A stretch of 64,000 nt of DNA, taken from assembly GCF_000018885.1 (NCBI RefSeq), contig NC_010168.1, positions 2,666,001 to 2,730,000 of the forward strand. Reading direction: 5' to 3'. Source of the DNA: Renibacterium salmoninarum ATCC 33209. Lineage in GTDB: Bacteria; Actinomycetota; Actinomycetes; Actinomycetales; Micrococcaceae. Position 1 is the first letter of the stretch, and each line of letters begins with the position of its first letter. This document shows positions 39,773 through 50,878 of the stretch, piece after piece. Under the pieces are notes generated by a model. The model had not been told where the DNA came from. It was given only the letters and a program-made list of their open reading frames with translations, and searched no databases. The position numbers and the translations under genes are program-made.

Positions 39773-40978
39773 ATGTATAAATTGGACAATGTGCTCCGAC
39801 CCTATGCTTGGGGTTCGACGACGGCGATTGCTGAGTTGCTTGGCCGCCCGGCCTCTGGCGGGCCTGAGGCAGAACTCTGGTTCGGCGCTCATCCAGGAGC
39901 GCCGTCCATTGCGAAAACTCCGCAGGGCGATATTAGTTTGGGCGAGCTCATCAATGCCGACCCAGCCGGCACCTTAGGGGCCCAGTCGCGTGCAGCATTT
40001 GGCGATCGACTGCCCTATTTGATGAAACTCCTTGCTGCGGGCCAGGCATTATCTCTGCAGGTTCACCCGAGTTTGGCGCAAGCCCGACTGGGGTTTGCCG
40101 CTGAAGAAGCTGCTGGCGTGCCGCGCGACGCTGAAAATCGCAATTATCGCGACGACAACCACAAACCTGAGATGATCTTTGCCCTCACGCCGTTCGATGC
40201 GCTCTGTGGCTTTCGGCCCGCCGCCGAATCGGCGTCGAAATTTGACTTACTCGCCAAGGCAACGGCGAACTCAACGCTGGCGGAAATTGCCTCGATTCTG
40301 GACTCCTCGGCCGCGGATGCCTTGCACCAGGCTTTTGAACTGCTGATCAACGGTGGGCTGGCTGTTACCGAAGCCTTGGCGGCCGCGCTAGCTTGGCTTT
40401 CGGACCGGGACGACCTCGATCCCGCGCTGCGTACTGTCGTCAAACTTTCCGCTGGCTACCCGGGCGACCCCGGAGCACTTATCTCGTTGCTGCTCAATTT
40501 GGTTCATTTAGAACCCGGCGAGTGCTTTGCAATGCCGGCCGGCAATGTGCACGCGTATCTGCATGGCCTAGGTGTTGAGGTGATGGCCGCTTCGGATAAC
40601 GTGTTGCGCGGCGGACTCACTTCCAAGCACATCGACGTCGCAGAGCTACTGCGCACTATCGATTTTCGCGCTTTGCCCGTGCCGCTTGTTGAAGCAACAG
40701 AGACCTCGTTGGGCCAGCAAATCTTTGCGGCTAATTTTGCCGAGTTCCAATTGCAAAGGATCTCGATGGCCGCCGGTGCAGCACCGGTGCCACTCGCTCA
40801 AAACGGACCATTATTAGTTTTGCTTGTGGACGGCTCCGCACTACTAGATTCGCAGCGCGGCGACCTTGCCTTAGGGCGGGGCGAAAGTGCTTTCGTTTCA
40901 GCCGTCGAGGAACCGGCGATATTGCATTCCAGCGAGGGCTGTTTGGCCTTTGCTGTCAGCACAAGTTTGCGGGGATAG
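39773..40978 (+). CDS. manA: Mannose-6-phosphate isomerase, class I
   Basis: Interconverts fructose 6-phosphate and mannose 6-phosphate, feeding GDP-mannose and polyprenyl-phosphate-mannose, the donor used by the PMT encoded at 17.4 kb. In 401 residues the zinc-binding elements are visible: QVHPSLAQA, NHKPEMIFAL and the cupin signature LEPGECFAMPAGNVHAYLHG. GGGAG stands about 6 nt before the ATG at 39773. It sits between the LCP and FemABX genes, so its regulation is probably shared with envelope assembly. No disruption. Confidence 0.93.
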   Translation: MYKLDNVLRPYAWGSTTAIAELLGRPASGGPEAELWFGAHPGAPSIAKTPQGDISLGELINADPAGTLGAQSRAAFGDRLPYLMKLLAAGQALSLQVHPSLAQARLGFAAEEAAGVPRDAENRNYRDDNHKPEMIFALTPFDALCGFRPAAESASKFDLLAKATANSTLAEIASILDSSAADALHQAFELLINGGLAVTEALAAALAWLSDRDDLDPALRTVVKLSAGYPGDPGALISLLLNLVHLEPGECFAMPAGNVHAYLHGLGVEVMAASDNVLRGGLTSKHIDVAELLRTIDFRALPVPLVEATETSLGQQIFAANFAEFQLQRISMAAGAAPVPLAQNGPLLVLLVDGSALLDSQRGDLALGRGESAFVSAVEEPAILHSSEGCLAFAVSTSLRG

Positions 40979-40984
40979 TTCGCG

Positions 40985-41932
40985 GTGGAATTCTTTGTAC
41001 AAAGTCCGGCTTGGGTCGTCTTTCAGCGCAGCTTGGGCAGATCCGTGCACGAGCTACACGGCGAGGGCTGGCGCTTCCTGGCTATTGAGGAGAGCAATCC
41101 CGCGGGTAAAGTGCTCTACCTGCCTTATGGGCCAGTGGCGGAGCGTCTCGACGCCCTGGACGCCGCACTAGCGGCGCTGCGACCACTTGCCAAAAAAGTC
41201 GGAGCTGTTTTCATCAGGCTTGAACCAGCAACGTTGACCTTACTGCCGGAGCAGGCGCGAGCGGCTTTACGCGCGCGCGGAATGGTGCCGGCACCGGCCA
41301 ATCAACAACCTGAGCTGACCAGCATTATCAAGCTTGGCTCCGATTTATCGCCAACGTTGGCGCAGATGAAACCTACCAATCGCAATTTGTATCGAAACAT
41401 TGCCAAAAAAGGTGTGACTTTCAGGTCCTCGCAGGACCCAGCGGAGATCTCAATCCTGCTCGGCTTCCTCCATGAGACAGCACAGCGCAATGGCTTCAAG
41501 CCACAAAGCGATAGCTATCTCACCCAGGTTGCGGCAACTCTGATGCCCCTTGGTGCGGTCACTCTCTATTTGGCAGAGCTCGACGGCGCGCCAATCGGGG
41601 CCGCGCTGGTTTACGATTCGGCAGACACCAGAGTGTATGCGCACGCCGCCCTGGCCCATGAACACCGTAAGCTCAGCGCAGGAATCCCTCTGGTGGTGAC
41701 TCTTATCGCGGAAGCACAGGCAAAGGGGCTTAGCCAGGTCGATCTCTCCGGCGTGGCTCCTGAAGGGCAGCCTGAGCATAAATGGGCGGGCTTCACCGCG
41801 TTCAAAAATTCCTTTGGCGGGGAGCTCGTTGAATTCCCCGGAACCTGGGATTTACCGGTAAATAGACTGCGTTACAAGGGTTACCAGCTTGCCAGAAAAG
41901 CTCGCAACAAGATCAAAAAGCTGCGCGGCTAA
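40985..41932 (+). CDS. FemABX-type peptidyl/aminoacyl transferase
   Basis: 315 residues of the FemAB/FemX (GNAT-fold) family, which adds amino acids to the peptidoglycan stem peptide from aminoacyl-tRNA: LKPTNRNLYRNIAKKGVTF-like segment, FLHETAQRNGF, AALVYDSADTRVYAHAAL and DLSGVAPEGQPEHKWAGFTAFKN. GTG start at 40985, 6 bp after the manA stop, so co-transcribed. Which amino acid it transfers cannot be read from the sequence. The basic C-terminus (ARKARNKIKKLRG) is typical. Convergent with glpX (29 bp). Confidence 0.85.
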   Translation: MEFFVQSPAWVVFQRSLGRSVHELHGEGWRFLAIEESNPAGKVLYLPYGPVAERLDALDAALAALRPLAKKVGAVFIRLEPATLTLLPEQARAALRARGMVPAPANQQPELTSIIKLGSDLSPTLAQMKPTNRNLYRNIAKKGVTFRSSQDPAEISILLGFLHETAQRNGFKPQSDSYLTQVAATLMPLGAVTLYLAELDGAPIGAALVYDSADTRVYAHAALAHEHRKLSAGIPLVVTLIAEAQAKGLSQVDLSGVAPEGQPEHKWAGFTAFKNSFGGELVEFPGTWDLPVNRLRYKGYQLARKARNKIKKLRG

Positions 41933-41961
41933 CCCAGCCAATCTGGCGCTCTTGATGCTGT

Positions 41962-42996
41962 TTAGCCGCGGGCGTAGGCGTCCCATTTGCTAGCGTGGTG
42001 CTCGGCATCGACAAATCGAACCGTGCCCGATTTCGAGCGCATCACAATTGACTGGGTAACTACCCGGTCTTTGGTGTAGCGCACGCCGCGGAGCAAATCG
42101 CCGTCGGTAATGCCAGTAGCTGCGAAGTAGCAGTTATCACTGGTCACCAAATCATTAGTGGAGAGCACTCGGTCCAAATCATGCCCGGCGTCGAGAGCTT
42201 TCTGCTTCTCATCGTCCGAGGTCGGCCATAGCCGGCCCTGAATTACGCCGCCGAGCGCCTTGATAGCGCACGCGGCCACAATTCCTTCCGGGGTGCCACC
42301 GATGCCCATGAGCGCGTCGACGCCGGTGCCGGAGCGGGCCGCAGCGATTGCACCGGCCACGTCACCATCCATGATGAAACGCGTGCGTGCCCCAGCTTCG
42401 CGGATCTCCTCAACAAGCGGCTGGTGCCGGTCTCGGTCCAGAACCATCACGTTGAGTTGGTTGACCTTGACGCCTTTAGCTTTGGCAATCAGATGCAGGT
42501 TTTGTTTGACCGGCAAACGCAGGTCGACCATGTCTGCGGCTTCCGGACCGGTGACCAATTTCTCCATGTAGAAGACCGCGGAAGGATCAAACATCGTGCC
42601 GCGCTCAGCAACTGCTAATACCGCCAGCGCGTTGTTAATACCCAGGGCCGTCAGCCGGGTGCCGTCGATCGGGTCAACTGCAACATCGCATTCAGGACCG
42701 GTGCCGTCGCCAACTCGTTCGCCGTTGAAAAGCATCGGAGCTTCGTCTTTTTCACCTTCGCCAATGACCACGACGCCGTTGAAGTGCACGGTATCTAGGA
42801 AGGAACGCATCGCGTCAACCGCGGCGCCGTCAGCTTTGTTTTTGTCGCCGAATCCGACCCAATGACCGCCGGCGATCGCCGCGGCTTCGGTCACCCGGAC
42901 TAGTTCCAAAGCGAGATTGCGATCCGGCTCATCTTCGCCCACGGCCAATGAACGGGAAAGTGTCGAGTACTGGGCTTCTTCGGGCAGAACAGTCAC
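41962..42996 (-). CDS. glpX: Class II fructose-1,6-bisphosphatase
   Basis: Gluconeogenic phosphatase of the lithium-sensitive phosphatase superfamily; in actinobacteria it is commonly the main FBPase. The 344-residue product has GHWVGFGDKNKADGAAVDAM, VVIGEGEKDEAPML, the metal motif VAVDPIDGTRLTALG and ALMGIGGTPEGIVAACAIKA. Divergent from the DUF4245 gene; the same glpX-DUF4245-fumC neighbourhood occurs in mycobacteria. The 211 bp upstream holds the promoter region for both genes. Confidence 0.95.
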   Translation of the reverse strand: MTVLPEEAQYSTLSRSLAVGEDEPDRNLALELVRVTEAAAIAGGHWVGFGDKNKADGAAVDAMRSFLDTVHFNGVVVIGEGEKDEAPMLFNGERVGDGTGPECDVAVDPIDGTRLTALGINNALAVLAVAERGTMFDPSAVFYMEKLVTGPEAADMVDLRLPVKQNLHLIAKAKGVKVNQLNVMVLDRDRHQPLVEEIREAGARTRFIMDGDVAGAIAAARSGTGVDALMGIGGTPEGIVAACAIKALGGVIQGRLWPTSDDEKQKALDAGHDLDRVLSTNDLVTSDNCYFAATGITDGDLLRGVRYTKDRVVTQSIVMRSKSGTVRFVDAEHHASKWDAYARG

Positions 42997-43207
42997 GGTG
43001 CATCCTCATCGTTGAGCTCATCGTTGAGCAGGTTCATCGTCAAGTCGATACCTACAGCATATTTTGCTAAAGCTGCTACGGCTAACTGAAGTGACGAGCG
43101 ATACCTCACACTCTGGTCGAAAAACTTGCTGAGACGGCCACAAACGAGGACCGAGCTAGACCAAGGTTAAATGGTGTTTCACCGCATCAATGCGCGACTA
43201 TAGAAGA

Positions 43208-43912
43208 ATGAACCAAGCAGGCCAGCAAAGCGACACTCCGGAAACCGACGTTCCTGCCCCGGACGGCGCCCCGGATCCGGCCTTTAAAACCGTGCTCAAA
43301 CCGGCTGCGGCAAAGCGCGCAAATGCCACCGTAATCGGCATGCTGATGGCGCTTGGCGTGAGCTTGGCAATTGCCCTGCTGCTGCCCCTGCTCAGCCCAC
43401 CCCCGAATACCCAGTTCAAGCCCCAGACCGACGTCAGTGGCGCCGCAACTGAGGCCGCCGGCATTGCAGGTTTCGCCCCGGTTGCACCGGCCTTACCTGC
43501 TGGCTGGAGTGCAAATTACGCGCTTTGGAACGCGGCCGGAAGTGACGGCGTCGCCTTCTGGGAAATCGGCTTTGTCACCCCGGCTCAGCAGTTCATCTCA
43601 GTAACCCAAACCGCGCAGGCGAACCCCACCTGGCTTGCTGGCCGCACGGATAACGCCCCGGTGACTGGCGACCGCCCAGTGGCTGGCACCAGTTGGCAGC
43701 TTCGGGACAAACCCGGCACCTCGACGTCGTACATCTCGAATCCGGTTAGCCCCACCGCGCCGACTAGTCCGGGCAGCACTAGCATTGTGATCAAGGGCGA
43801 AACCAAAAGCGGTAGCTTCAGCCTCAATGATCTAGACACCGTTGCCGCAGCAATCGTTGCTTCACGAACCAATTCGCAAAGTTCAGCTACGCCTTCCGGG
43901 AGTGGAAAATGA
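43208..43912 (+). CDS. DUF4245 family membrane-anchored protein
   Basis: 234 residues: a soluble N-terminus, one membrane helix (VIGMLMALGVSLAIALLLPLL, about 46-66) and an extracytoplasmic domain with the family pattern PALPAGWSANYALWN, FWEIGFVTPAQQFISVTQT and SWQLRDKPG. Unknown function, conserved next to glpX in actinobacteria. ATG 43208 is preferred to the upstream GTG-type extension. Its stop overlaps the ATG of the carbonic anhydrase gene, suggesting coupling. Confidence 0.82.
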   Translation: MNQAGQQSDTPETDVPAPDGAPDPAFKTVLKPAAAKRANATVIGMLMALGVSLAIALLLPLLSPPPNTQFKPQTDVSGAATEAAGIAGFAPVAPALPAGWSANYALWNAAGSDGVAFWEIGFVTPAQQFISVTQTAQANPTWLAGRTDNAPVTGDRPVAGTSWQLRDKPGTSTSYISNPVSPTAPTSPGSTSIVIKGETKSGSFSLNDLDTVAAAIVASRTNSQSSATPSGSGK

Positions 43913-44529
43913 GCAATATCAAGGCAACTGGACCGCATAACGCTTGGCTCAAACTGCAAGAAGGCAACGAGCGGTTTATTCACGGCACTTCGATGCATCC
44001 AAACCAGGATTCGGCGCATCGAGAGTCCTTGGTGGATCAGCAAAATCCGTTTGCGGTAATTTTCGGTTGCTCTGATTCACGGCTTGCCGCTGAAATCATC
44101 TTCGATCTCGGCTTAGGCGACGCCTTTGTGGTGCGGACTGCGGGGCAGGTCATCGATCTGTCTGTCTTGGGCTCGATCGAATACAGCATCGCGGTGCTTG
44201 GCGTGCCGCTCATCGTGGTGTTGGGCCACGATAACTGCGGTGCGATCACCGCAACTCAAGATGCCATCGATTCGGGCGAAATGCCGGGCGGATTCTTGCG
44301 TAATTTGGTGGAACGGATCACGCCTTCGGTTCTTGCTTCTCGTCGCGACGGCGGAAAAGTGGTCAATGACTACATGGTGGAACACATCAAACAAACCGCA
44401 AATCGGCTCACCGAAGCGTCCAAAATCATCTCAGCGGCGGTGGAGCAGCGCGAAGTAAGTATTGTCGGGCTGGCCTATCGATTAAACGAAGGACGGGCCG
44501 AGCTGGTCAGCAGCATCGGCGAGCTGTGA
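43909..44529 (+). CDS. Beta-class carbonic anhydrase
   Basis: Interconverts CO2 and bicarbonate. The 206-residue product has the zinc ligands Cys54 (FGCSDSR, with Asp56 and Arg58 as the active-site dyad), His107 and Cys110 (LGHDNCGA). Starts at ATG 43909, overlapping the DUF4245 stop by 4 nt. Bicarbonate is also the substrate of PurK encoded 7 kb away, but no direct link is shown. Intact. Confidence 0.94.
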   Translation: MSNIKATGPHNAWLKLQEGNERFIHGTSMHPNQDSAHRESLVDQQNPFAVIFGCSDSRLAAEIIFDLGLGDAFVVRTAGQVIDLSVLGSIEYSIAVLGVPLIVVLGHDNCGAITATQDAIDSGEMPGGFLRNLVERITPSVLASRRDGGKVVNDYMVEHIKQTANRLTEASKIISAAVEQREVSIVGLAYRLNEGRAELVSSIGEL

Positions 44530-44586
44530 GTCAACCCACCTAAGCTCGGATTCCAGCTTCGCCGCTAGGGCCGATATTCTGGTCTC

Positions 44587-46035
44587 ATGACTGAGACGTC
44601 CGCTGCTTCCGGCACATTCGAATCCCCAAAATCGAACTACAGAATTGAACACGACACGATGGGTGAGGTCCGGGTTCCGGTCAAAGCCCTTTATGGCGCG
44701 CAAACCCAGCGCGCAGTGGAGAATTTCCCCATTTCTGGCACCACCCTGGAACGGGCCCACATTGAGGCTCTGGCTCGAATCAAAAAAGCTGCAGCTACTG
44801 CGAATGCAGAGCTGGGTGTGCTCGACGGCGAGCTAGCCGCGGCAATCGAGGCGGCCGCCGATGAGGTAATTTCCGGCAAGTACGACGGCGATTTCCCGAT
44901 CGACGTTTTCCAGACCGGTTCAGGTACCTCCTCAAATATGAATACCAACGAGGTACTTGCCGCGCTTGCTAACCAAGCGCTTGAGGCGGCTGGTAACGAA
45001 AAGCGTGTCCACCCGAATGATCACGTGAACGCTTCGCAGTCCTCCAACGACGTTTTCCCCACCTCGGTGCACGTCGCCGCGACCTCGGCTTTGACCAATG
45101 ATTTAATCCCCGCACTGAATTACTTGGCAGCTTCACTCGGTCGCAAAGCCGAAGAGTTCGCTGCCGTGGTGAAGTCCGGCCGCACGCACTTAATGGATGC
45201 CACCCCGGTGACTTTGGGTCAGGAGTTTGGCGGCTATGCAGCTCAGGTGCGCTACGGCGTCGAGCGCATTCAGTCCGCCCTCCCCCGCGTTGCCGAGGTA
45301 CCGCTGGGTGGCACCGCCGTCGGCACCGGCATCAATACCCCAGCCGGTTTCCCGCAGCGCGTTATTGCTTTACTGGCCGCCGATTCGGGCCTGCCACTTA
45401 CCGAGGCTCGCGATCACTTTGAGGCGCAAGCTAACCGTGATGGGCTCATTGAGGCTTCCGGCCAGCTGCGTAACATCGCTTACTCGCTCATGAAGATCAA
45501 CAACGACCTCCGCTGGTTGGGCTCCGGCCCCAACACCGGTCTCGGTGAAATAGCGATTCCAGACCTACAGCCAGGCTCCTCGATTATGCCAGGCAAGGTG
45601 AACCCGGTCATTTGCGAAGCGGCCATCATGGTTTGCGCTCAGGTCATCGGCAACGACACCACGATCGCGTTGTCTTCAACCAATGGTTCATTCGAGCTCA
45701 ACGTCGGCATCCCGGTCATGGCATCGAACCTCTTGGAGTCGATCCGCTTGCTCACCAACACCACTCGGGTGATGGCAGACAAAATGGTTGACGGAATCAC
45801 CGCCAATGTAGAGCGTGCGCGCTTCCTAGCTGAGGCCTCGCCGTCGATCGTGACACCGCTGAACAAGTTCATTGGCTACGAGAACGCTGCCAAGATTGCG
45901 AAGAAGGCCGTTGCCGAGGGCTTGACCGTTCGCGAAGCCGTCATCGCTTTGGGCTACCTTGAGCGCGGCGAGCTCACCGAAGAGCAGCTGGACAAGGCGC
46001 TCGACGTACTTTCGATGACTCGACCGCCGCAGTAA
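44587..46035 (+). CDS. fumC: Class II fumarate hydratase
   Basis: Hydrates fumarate to malate in the TCA cycle; iron-independent class. The 482-residue product has [55 protein letters not shown] and the fumarase/aspartase signature [11 protein letters not shown] with the catalytic Ser loop. ATG 44587. Downstream of the carbonic anhydrase gene by 57 bp. A long perfect hairpin follows 17 bp after the stop. Confidence 0.96.
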   Translation: MTETSAASGTFESPKSNYRIEHDTMGEVRVPVKALYGAQTQRAVENFPISGTTLERAHIEALARIKKAAATANAELGVLDGELAAAIEAAADEVISGKYDGDFPIDVFQTGSGTSSNMNTNEVLAALANQALEAAGNEKRVHPNDHVNASQSSNDVFPTSVHVAATSALTNDLIPALNYLAASLGRKAEEFAAVVKSGRTHLMDATPVTLGQEFGGYAAQVRYGVERIQSALPRVAEVPLGGTAVGTGINTPAGFPQRVIALLAADSGLPLTEARDHFEAQANRDGLIEASGQLRNIAYSLMKINNDLRWLGSGPNTGLGEIAIPDLQPGSSIMPGKVNPVICEAAIMVCAQVIGNDTTIALSSTNGSFELNVGIPVMASNLLESIRLLTNTTRVMADKMVDGITANVERARFLAEASPSIVTPLNKFIGYENAAKIAKKAVAEGLTVREAVIALGYLERGELTEEQLDKALDVLSMTRPPQ

Positions 46036-46052
46036 CACTCGTCGCAGACTCC

Positions 46053-46111
46053 ACTTGGGTGCAGTTGTGCAGGGTAATTTACTCATTTACCCTGCACAAC
46101 TGCACCCAAGT
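46053..46111. repeat. Long perfect hairpin after fumC (25-bp arms)
   Basis: Arms 46053-46077 and 46087-46111 are exact complements (25 bp) around a 9-nt loop TTTACTCAT. The core reads GGGTGCAGTTGTGCAGGGTA. It starts 17 bp after the fumC stop and lies 69 bp before the tetR start. Probably ends fumC transcription, although no U-run follows. Confidence 0.8.
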
Positions 46112-46143
46112 CGTTTAAGTAACCAAGCTCACTACGATGCAAC

Positions 46144-46168
46144 TTGCACTCATATTACTTAAGTGCAA
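46144..46168 (+). promoter_or_regulatory. Operator-like palindrome overlapping the tetR promoter
   Basis: TTGCACT (46144-46150) and AGTGCAA (46162-46168) form a perfect inverted repeat with an 11-nt spacer, 12 bp before the TetR start. TTGCAC can itself serve as -35 with AAATAT (46167-46172) as -10 at 17-nt spacing, so a bound regulator would block the promoter. This is the usual arrangement for an autoregulated TetR/exporter operon. Confidence 0.6.
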
Positions 46169-46179
46169 ATATTTACTCT

Positions 46180-48548
<2,369 letters not shown>

Positions 48549-48552
48549 ACAA

Positions 48553-48617
48553 ATTAATCAAGAAGAGCCGGCGTCGTTATCTCCTTTGGATGACGACGCC
48601 GGCTCTTCTTGATTAAT
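48553..48617. repeat. Long perfect hairpin between convergent genes (25-bp arms)
   Basis: Arms 48553-48577 and 48593-48617 are exact complements (25 bp); further pairs inside the loop can lengthen the stem. The core is GAAGAGCCGGCGTCG. It begins 5 bp after the MFS stop and ends 9 bp before the stop of the convergent oxidoreductase pseudogene: a likely bidirectional terminator. The ATTAAT at both outer ends gives an A/T-rich tail on each strand. Confidence 0.85.
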
Positions 48618-48625
48618 AGCTAGCA

Positions 48626-49603
48626 CTATTCGGCGGCGACGGACAGCACTATTTTGCCCAGTACACCACCCTGTCCAACCCGTCGAATGGCATCGGCTGC
48701 CTGCTCGAGCGGGTAGACGGCGTCGATCACGGGATTCAGTTCGCCCCGTTCAACCAACCGATGCAGCGGGGCGAGTAGTTCCGCATTTGAGAATGCCATC
48801 AATCCCTTGACAGTTTGCTTCAAAAAGGGCGACTGAATGGATGCGGCCAGCACCCGACCCATCGGGCCAATCCACCGTCCACCTTTTCGGATCCAACCAA
48901 GATCAGCGTCCCTTGCGGCGTAAGCGCCTGTCGCAGTCTAGAAAGTGTTCTGCCTCCGCCGATGTCCACGATGAGGTCGAAGTCGGAGCGGGTCGAAATT
49001 TCTTCGCGACGGTAATCGACTACGTGGTCGGCCCCCAAGGAACGGACCAGTTCTAAACCGTGCGGTCCGCAGACTGCAGTCACCTCAGCTCCGGCGGCCT
49101 TAGCAATTTGAATCGCAAAACTTCCCACACCGCCGGATGCGCCAATAATAAGAACCTGCTGCCCCTGGACCACGCCGCCGACGTCGTGTAGCCCTTTCCA
49201 AGCGGTGACTGCCGACGTCGGAATGGCAGCTGCGGCTTCGAAGCTGAGCCGATCCGGCTTGAGCAACAAGGAGCTTTACCTTAGCCAGCGCGTACTCCGC
49301 GAAGGAACCACCGCAAGTGCCGAAAACCTCGTCTCCCACGGCGAACTGCCGGACGTTGTTACCGATCTTCAGCACCGTTCCAGCCACGTCTAAACCCGGC
49401 GCACGCACTGAAGGTTTGCGCAAACCGTAACCACCGACTCTCATCAAGTACGGTTTACCCTCGGTCAGATGCCACGTTCCGCGGTCAACGCCAGCGGCGT
49501 GAACCTTGATAAGAACTTGATTATCAGCGGGCTCTGGCCGCTCAATGTCACCCAGATAAAGGACCTCGGCGGGCCCGTATCGGTCTTGGATGATGGCTTT
49601 CAT
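48626..49603 (-). pseudogene. Zinc-type alcohol dehydrogenase / quinone-oxidoreductase-like gene with two frameshifts
   Basis: Medium-chain dehydrogenase of about 325 residues in three frames. The first part (from ATG 49603) has [20 protein letters not shown] and GLDVAGTVLKIGNNVRQFAV. The second has the Rossmann loop VLIIGASGGVGSFAIQIAKA. The third has SPFLKQTVKGLMAFSNAELL and YPLEQAADAIRRVGQGGVLG. The frame changes near 49262-49272 (ALAKVKLL to LLKPDRLSFEAAA) and at the T run 48884-48887 on the plus strand, where one more base gives the usual EKGGRWIGPMGRVL. No Cys-rich zinc site is visible, so quinone-oxidoreductase-like is the better class. Its start overlaps the stop of the XRE gene. Confidence 0.85.
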
Positions 49604-49839
49604 CTGGCTTCCCCTTCGAGTTGCGTTCCTGGGTAGTGAAAGACATCCTCGAGCCGCACTTGAAGGATGCCGGCAATTTGAAATGCGACCTCAAGCGAAG
49701 GCGAGTATTTCCCCTGTTCAATCGCAATGATGGTTTGCCTGGTGACGCCAATTCGCTCGGCCAACTCGGCCTGGGTCATTTCGCCGTGTGAAAATCGCAA
49801 ACCTCGAATGGAGTTACTAATCCTGGTTGGCTTCACCAT
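49600..49839 (-). CDS. Small XRE/Cro-CI-type HTH regulator
   Basis: 79 residues made almost entirely of one helix-turn-helix domain: [20 protein letters not shown] with recognition helix, then [20 protein letters not shown], and a short tail ending [14 protein letters not shown]. This compact form (YozG-like) is usually encoded with a small membrane protein, as here: it overlaps the stop of that upstream gene by 7 nt. The shared promoter at 50310-50338 has two palindromes that could be its operators. The downstream oxidoreductase pseudogene starts at its stop codon. Confidence 0.87.
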   Translation of the reverse strand: MVKPTRISNSIRGLRFSHGEMTQAELAERIGVTRQTIIAIEQGKYSPSLEVAFQIAGILQVRLEDVFHYPGTQLEGEAR

Positions 49840-50261
49840 GCGTGGAAGCCCTTACGGTAGCCGACAATTTTTGCCATTGGACTCAGCACGGCAGAGCAGA
49901 CAAAGGCCAGGTACAGCGAGTTCGCAATCCAAAAATAGCCAGCCTCAAACATGGCCAAAACCAGTGCGCCGACGCCGCCAAGCACCAGAAAGGCTTGACC
50001 CGTGTACTCACCAAAGCGGCCGATCTCGCGGTCCCGAGCGTCCTTTTTGCCGCGGTCTTGCGGTGAAAAGATGCCAACCACAATGTGCAATAAAATTGAC
50101 ACGATGATCGAGCCGCCGATGGCGCACAACATGATTGGCACATACTAGACCTCGACCAGCGGAGCCCGCGCCGAACTAGCAAACAAGATCACCAGGTAGC
50201 TCACATAGCCGAGCACCGCGGTGAGTACCATAATCCAGGCACTTTTTTCTTGATAAGCCAC
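49833..50261 (-). pseudogene. Small multi-TM protein gene upstream of XRE, interrupted by an in-frame TAG
   Basis: From GTG 50261 (ribosome-binding site GAGGAG 7 nt away) the frame reads through 38 codons including the membrane segment VLTAVLGYVSYLVILFA, meets TAG at 50147-50145, and continues in the same frame for 103 more residues. These include three more hydrophobic segments (MLCAIGGSIIVSILLHIVVG; AFLVLGGVGALVLAMFEAGYF; LYLAFVCSAVLSPMAKIVGY). A CAG to TAG change would explain the stop. A GTG just after it (50141) could restart a 102-residue product. The family is unknown; it resembles membrane partners of small XRE regulators. Confidence 0.75.
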
Positions 50262-50286
50262 TGCCAAACTCCTCACCCTTAGCCAA

Positions 50287-50340
50287 TGTCAAAAATTACT
50301 GACACTGAAAAAGTAAGGTTAATTTGACTTGATGTCAAAT
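50287..50340 (-). promoter_or_regulatory. Promoter with two operator-like palindromes for the membrane protein/XRE operon
   Basis: Minus strand: -35 TTGACA (50338-50333), 17-nt spacer, -10 TACTTT (50315-50310). A perfect 7-bp inverted repeat ATTTGAC-N5-GTCAAAT (50322-50340) covers the -35. A second, TGTCA-N8-TGACA (50287-50304), sits just downstream of the -10. Both share the half-site TGTCA/TTGAC. The arrangement suggests repression by the XRE protein encoded in the operon. Confidence 0.7.
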
Positions 50341-50345
50341 ATTTT

Positions 50346-50834
50346 TTACATAACGGGTTCGGGCTGACCGATAAACCAAGCCGCACCCTTAGGCTCTTGA
50401 GCCAAGGCGATCGCGCGCAGATGCGCCTCATTGAGCTTTGGTAGCTCCTCGAGGGTAAACCATCGCACCTGAAGTGATTCGTCATCGTTCACTCTGGCCT
50501 CCCCACTGAGATAACGGCATCGAAAGCTTTGGTTCAAAAAACTACAGACGTCACCATTGGGGAAGGTTACTGGCCCCACAACATTGGTCGCGACTAGTCG
50601 CTCGACTTGGACTATCACGCCGGTTTCTTCTAAAACTTCCCTAGCCACACCAGCTGCGGGCTCCTCGCCGGGCTCCAGCATTCCAGTAATAATCGCCCAC
50701 TGAGCATTATCTGAGCGCTGCCCCAACAACACCCGACCTTCGCCGTCGAGCACCACCGCGCCGACGCCGGGTAACCATAAAGGAGCGTGACCAATCTTCT
50801 TGCGCAAATCAATCACAAAGTCAGGTGAAGTCAT
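50346..50834 (-). CDS. Nudix hydrolase
   Basis: 162 residues. The Nudix box is complete: G in GMLEPGEEPAAGVAREVLEE followed by TGV, matching G-x5-E-x7-REVxEETG. It hydrolyses a nucleoside diphosphate linked to another group; the substrate cannot be told from sequence. The end is WFTLEELPKLNEAHLRAIAL. It lies just upstream of the XRE operon promoter on the same strand and may read towards it. Intact. Confidence 0.9.
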   Translation of the reverse strand: MTSPDFVIDLRKKIGHAPLWLPGVGAVVLDGEGRVLLGQRSDNAQWAIITGMLEPGEEPAAGVAREVLEETGVIVQVERLVATNVVGPVTFPNGDVCSFLNQSFRCRYLSGEARVNDDESLQVRWFTLEELPKLNEAHLRAIALAQEPKGAAWFIGQPEPVM

Positions 50835-50878
50835 TTCGCTAGTCTGCCACGAAGCTCCGGCATCGACTCGAACCGTGA

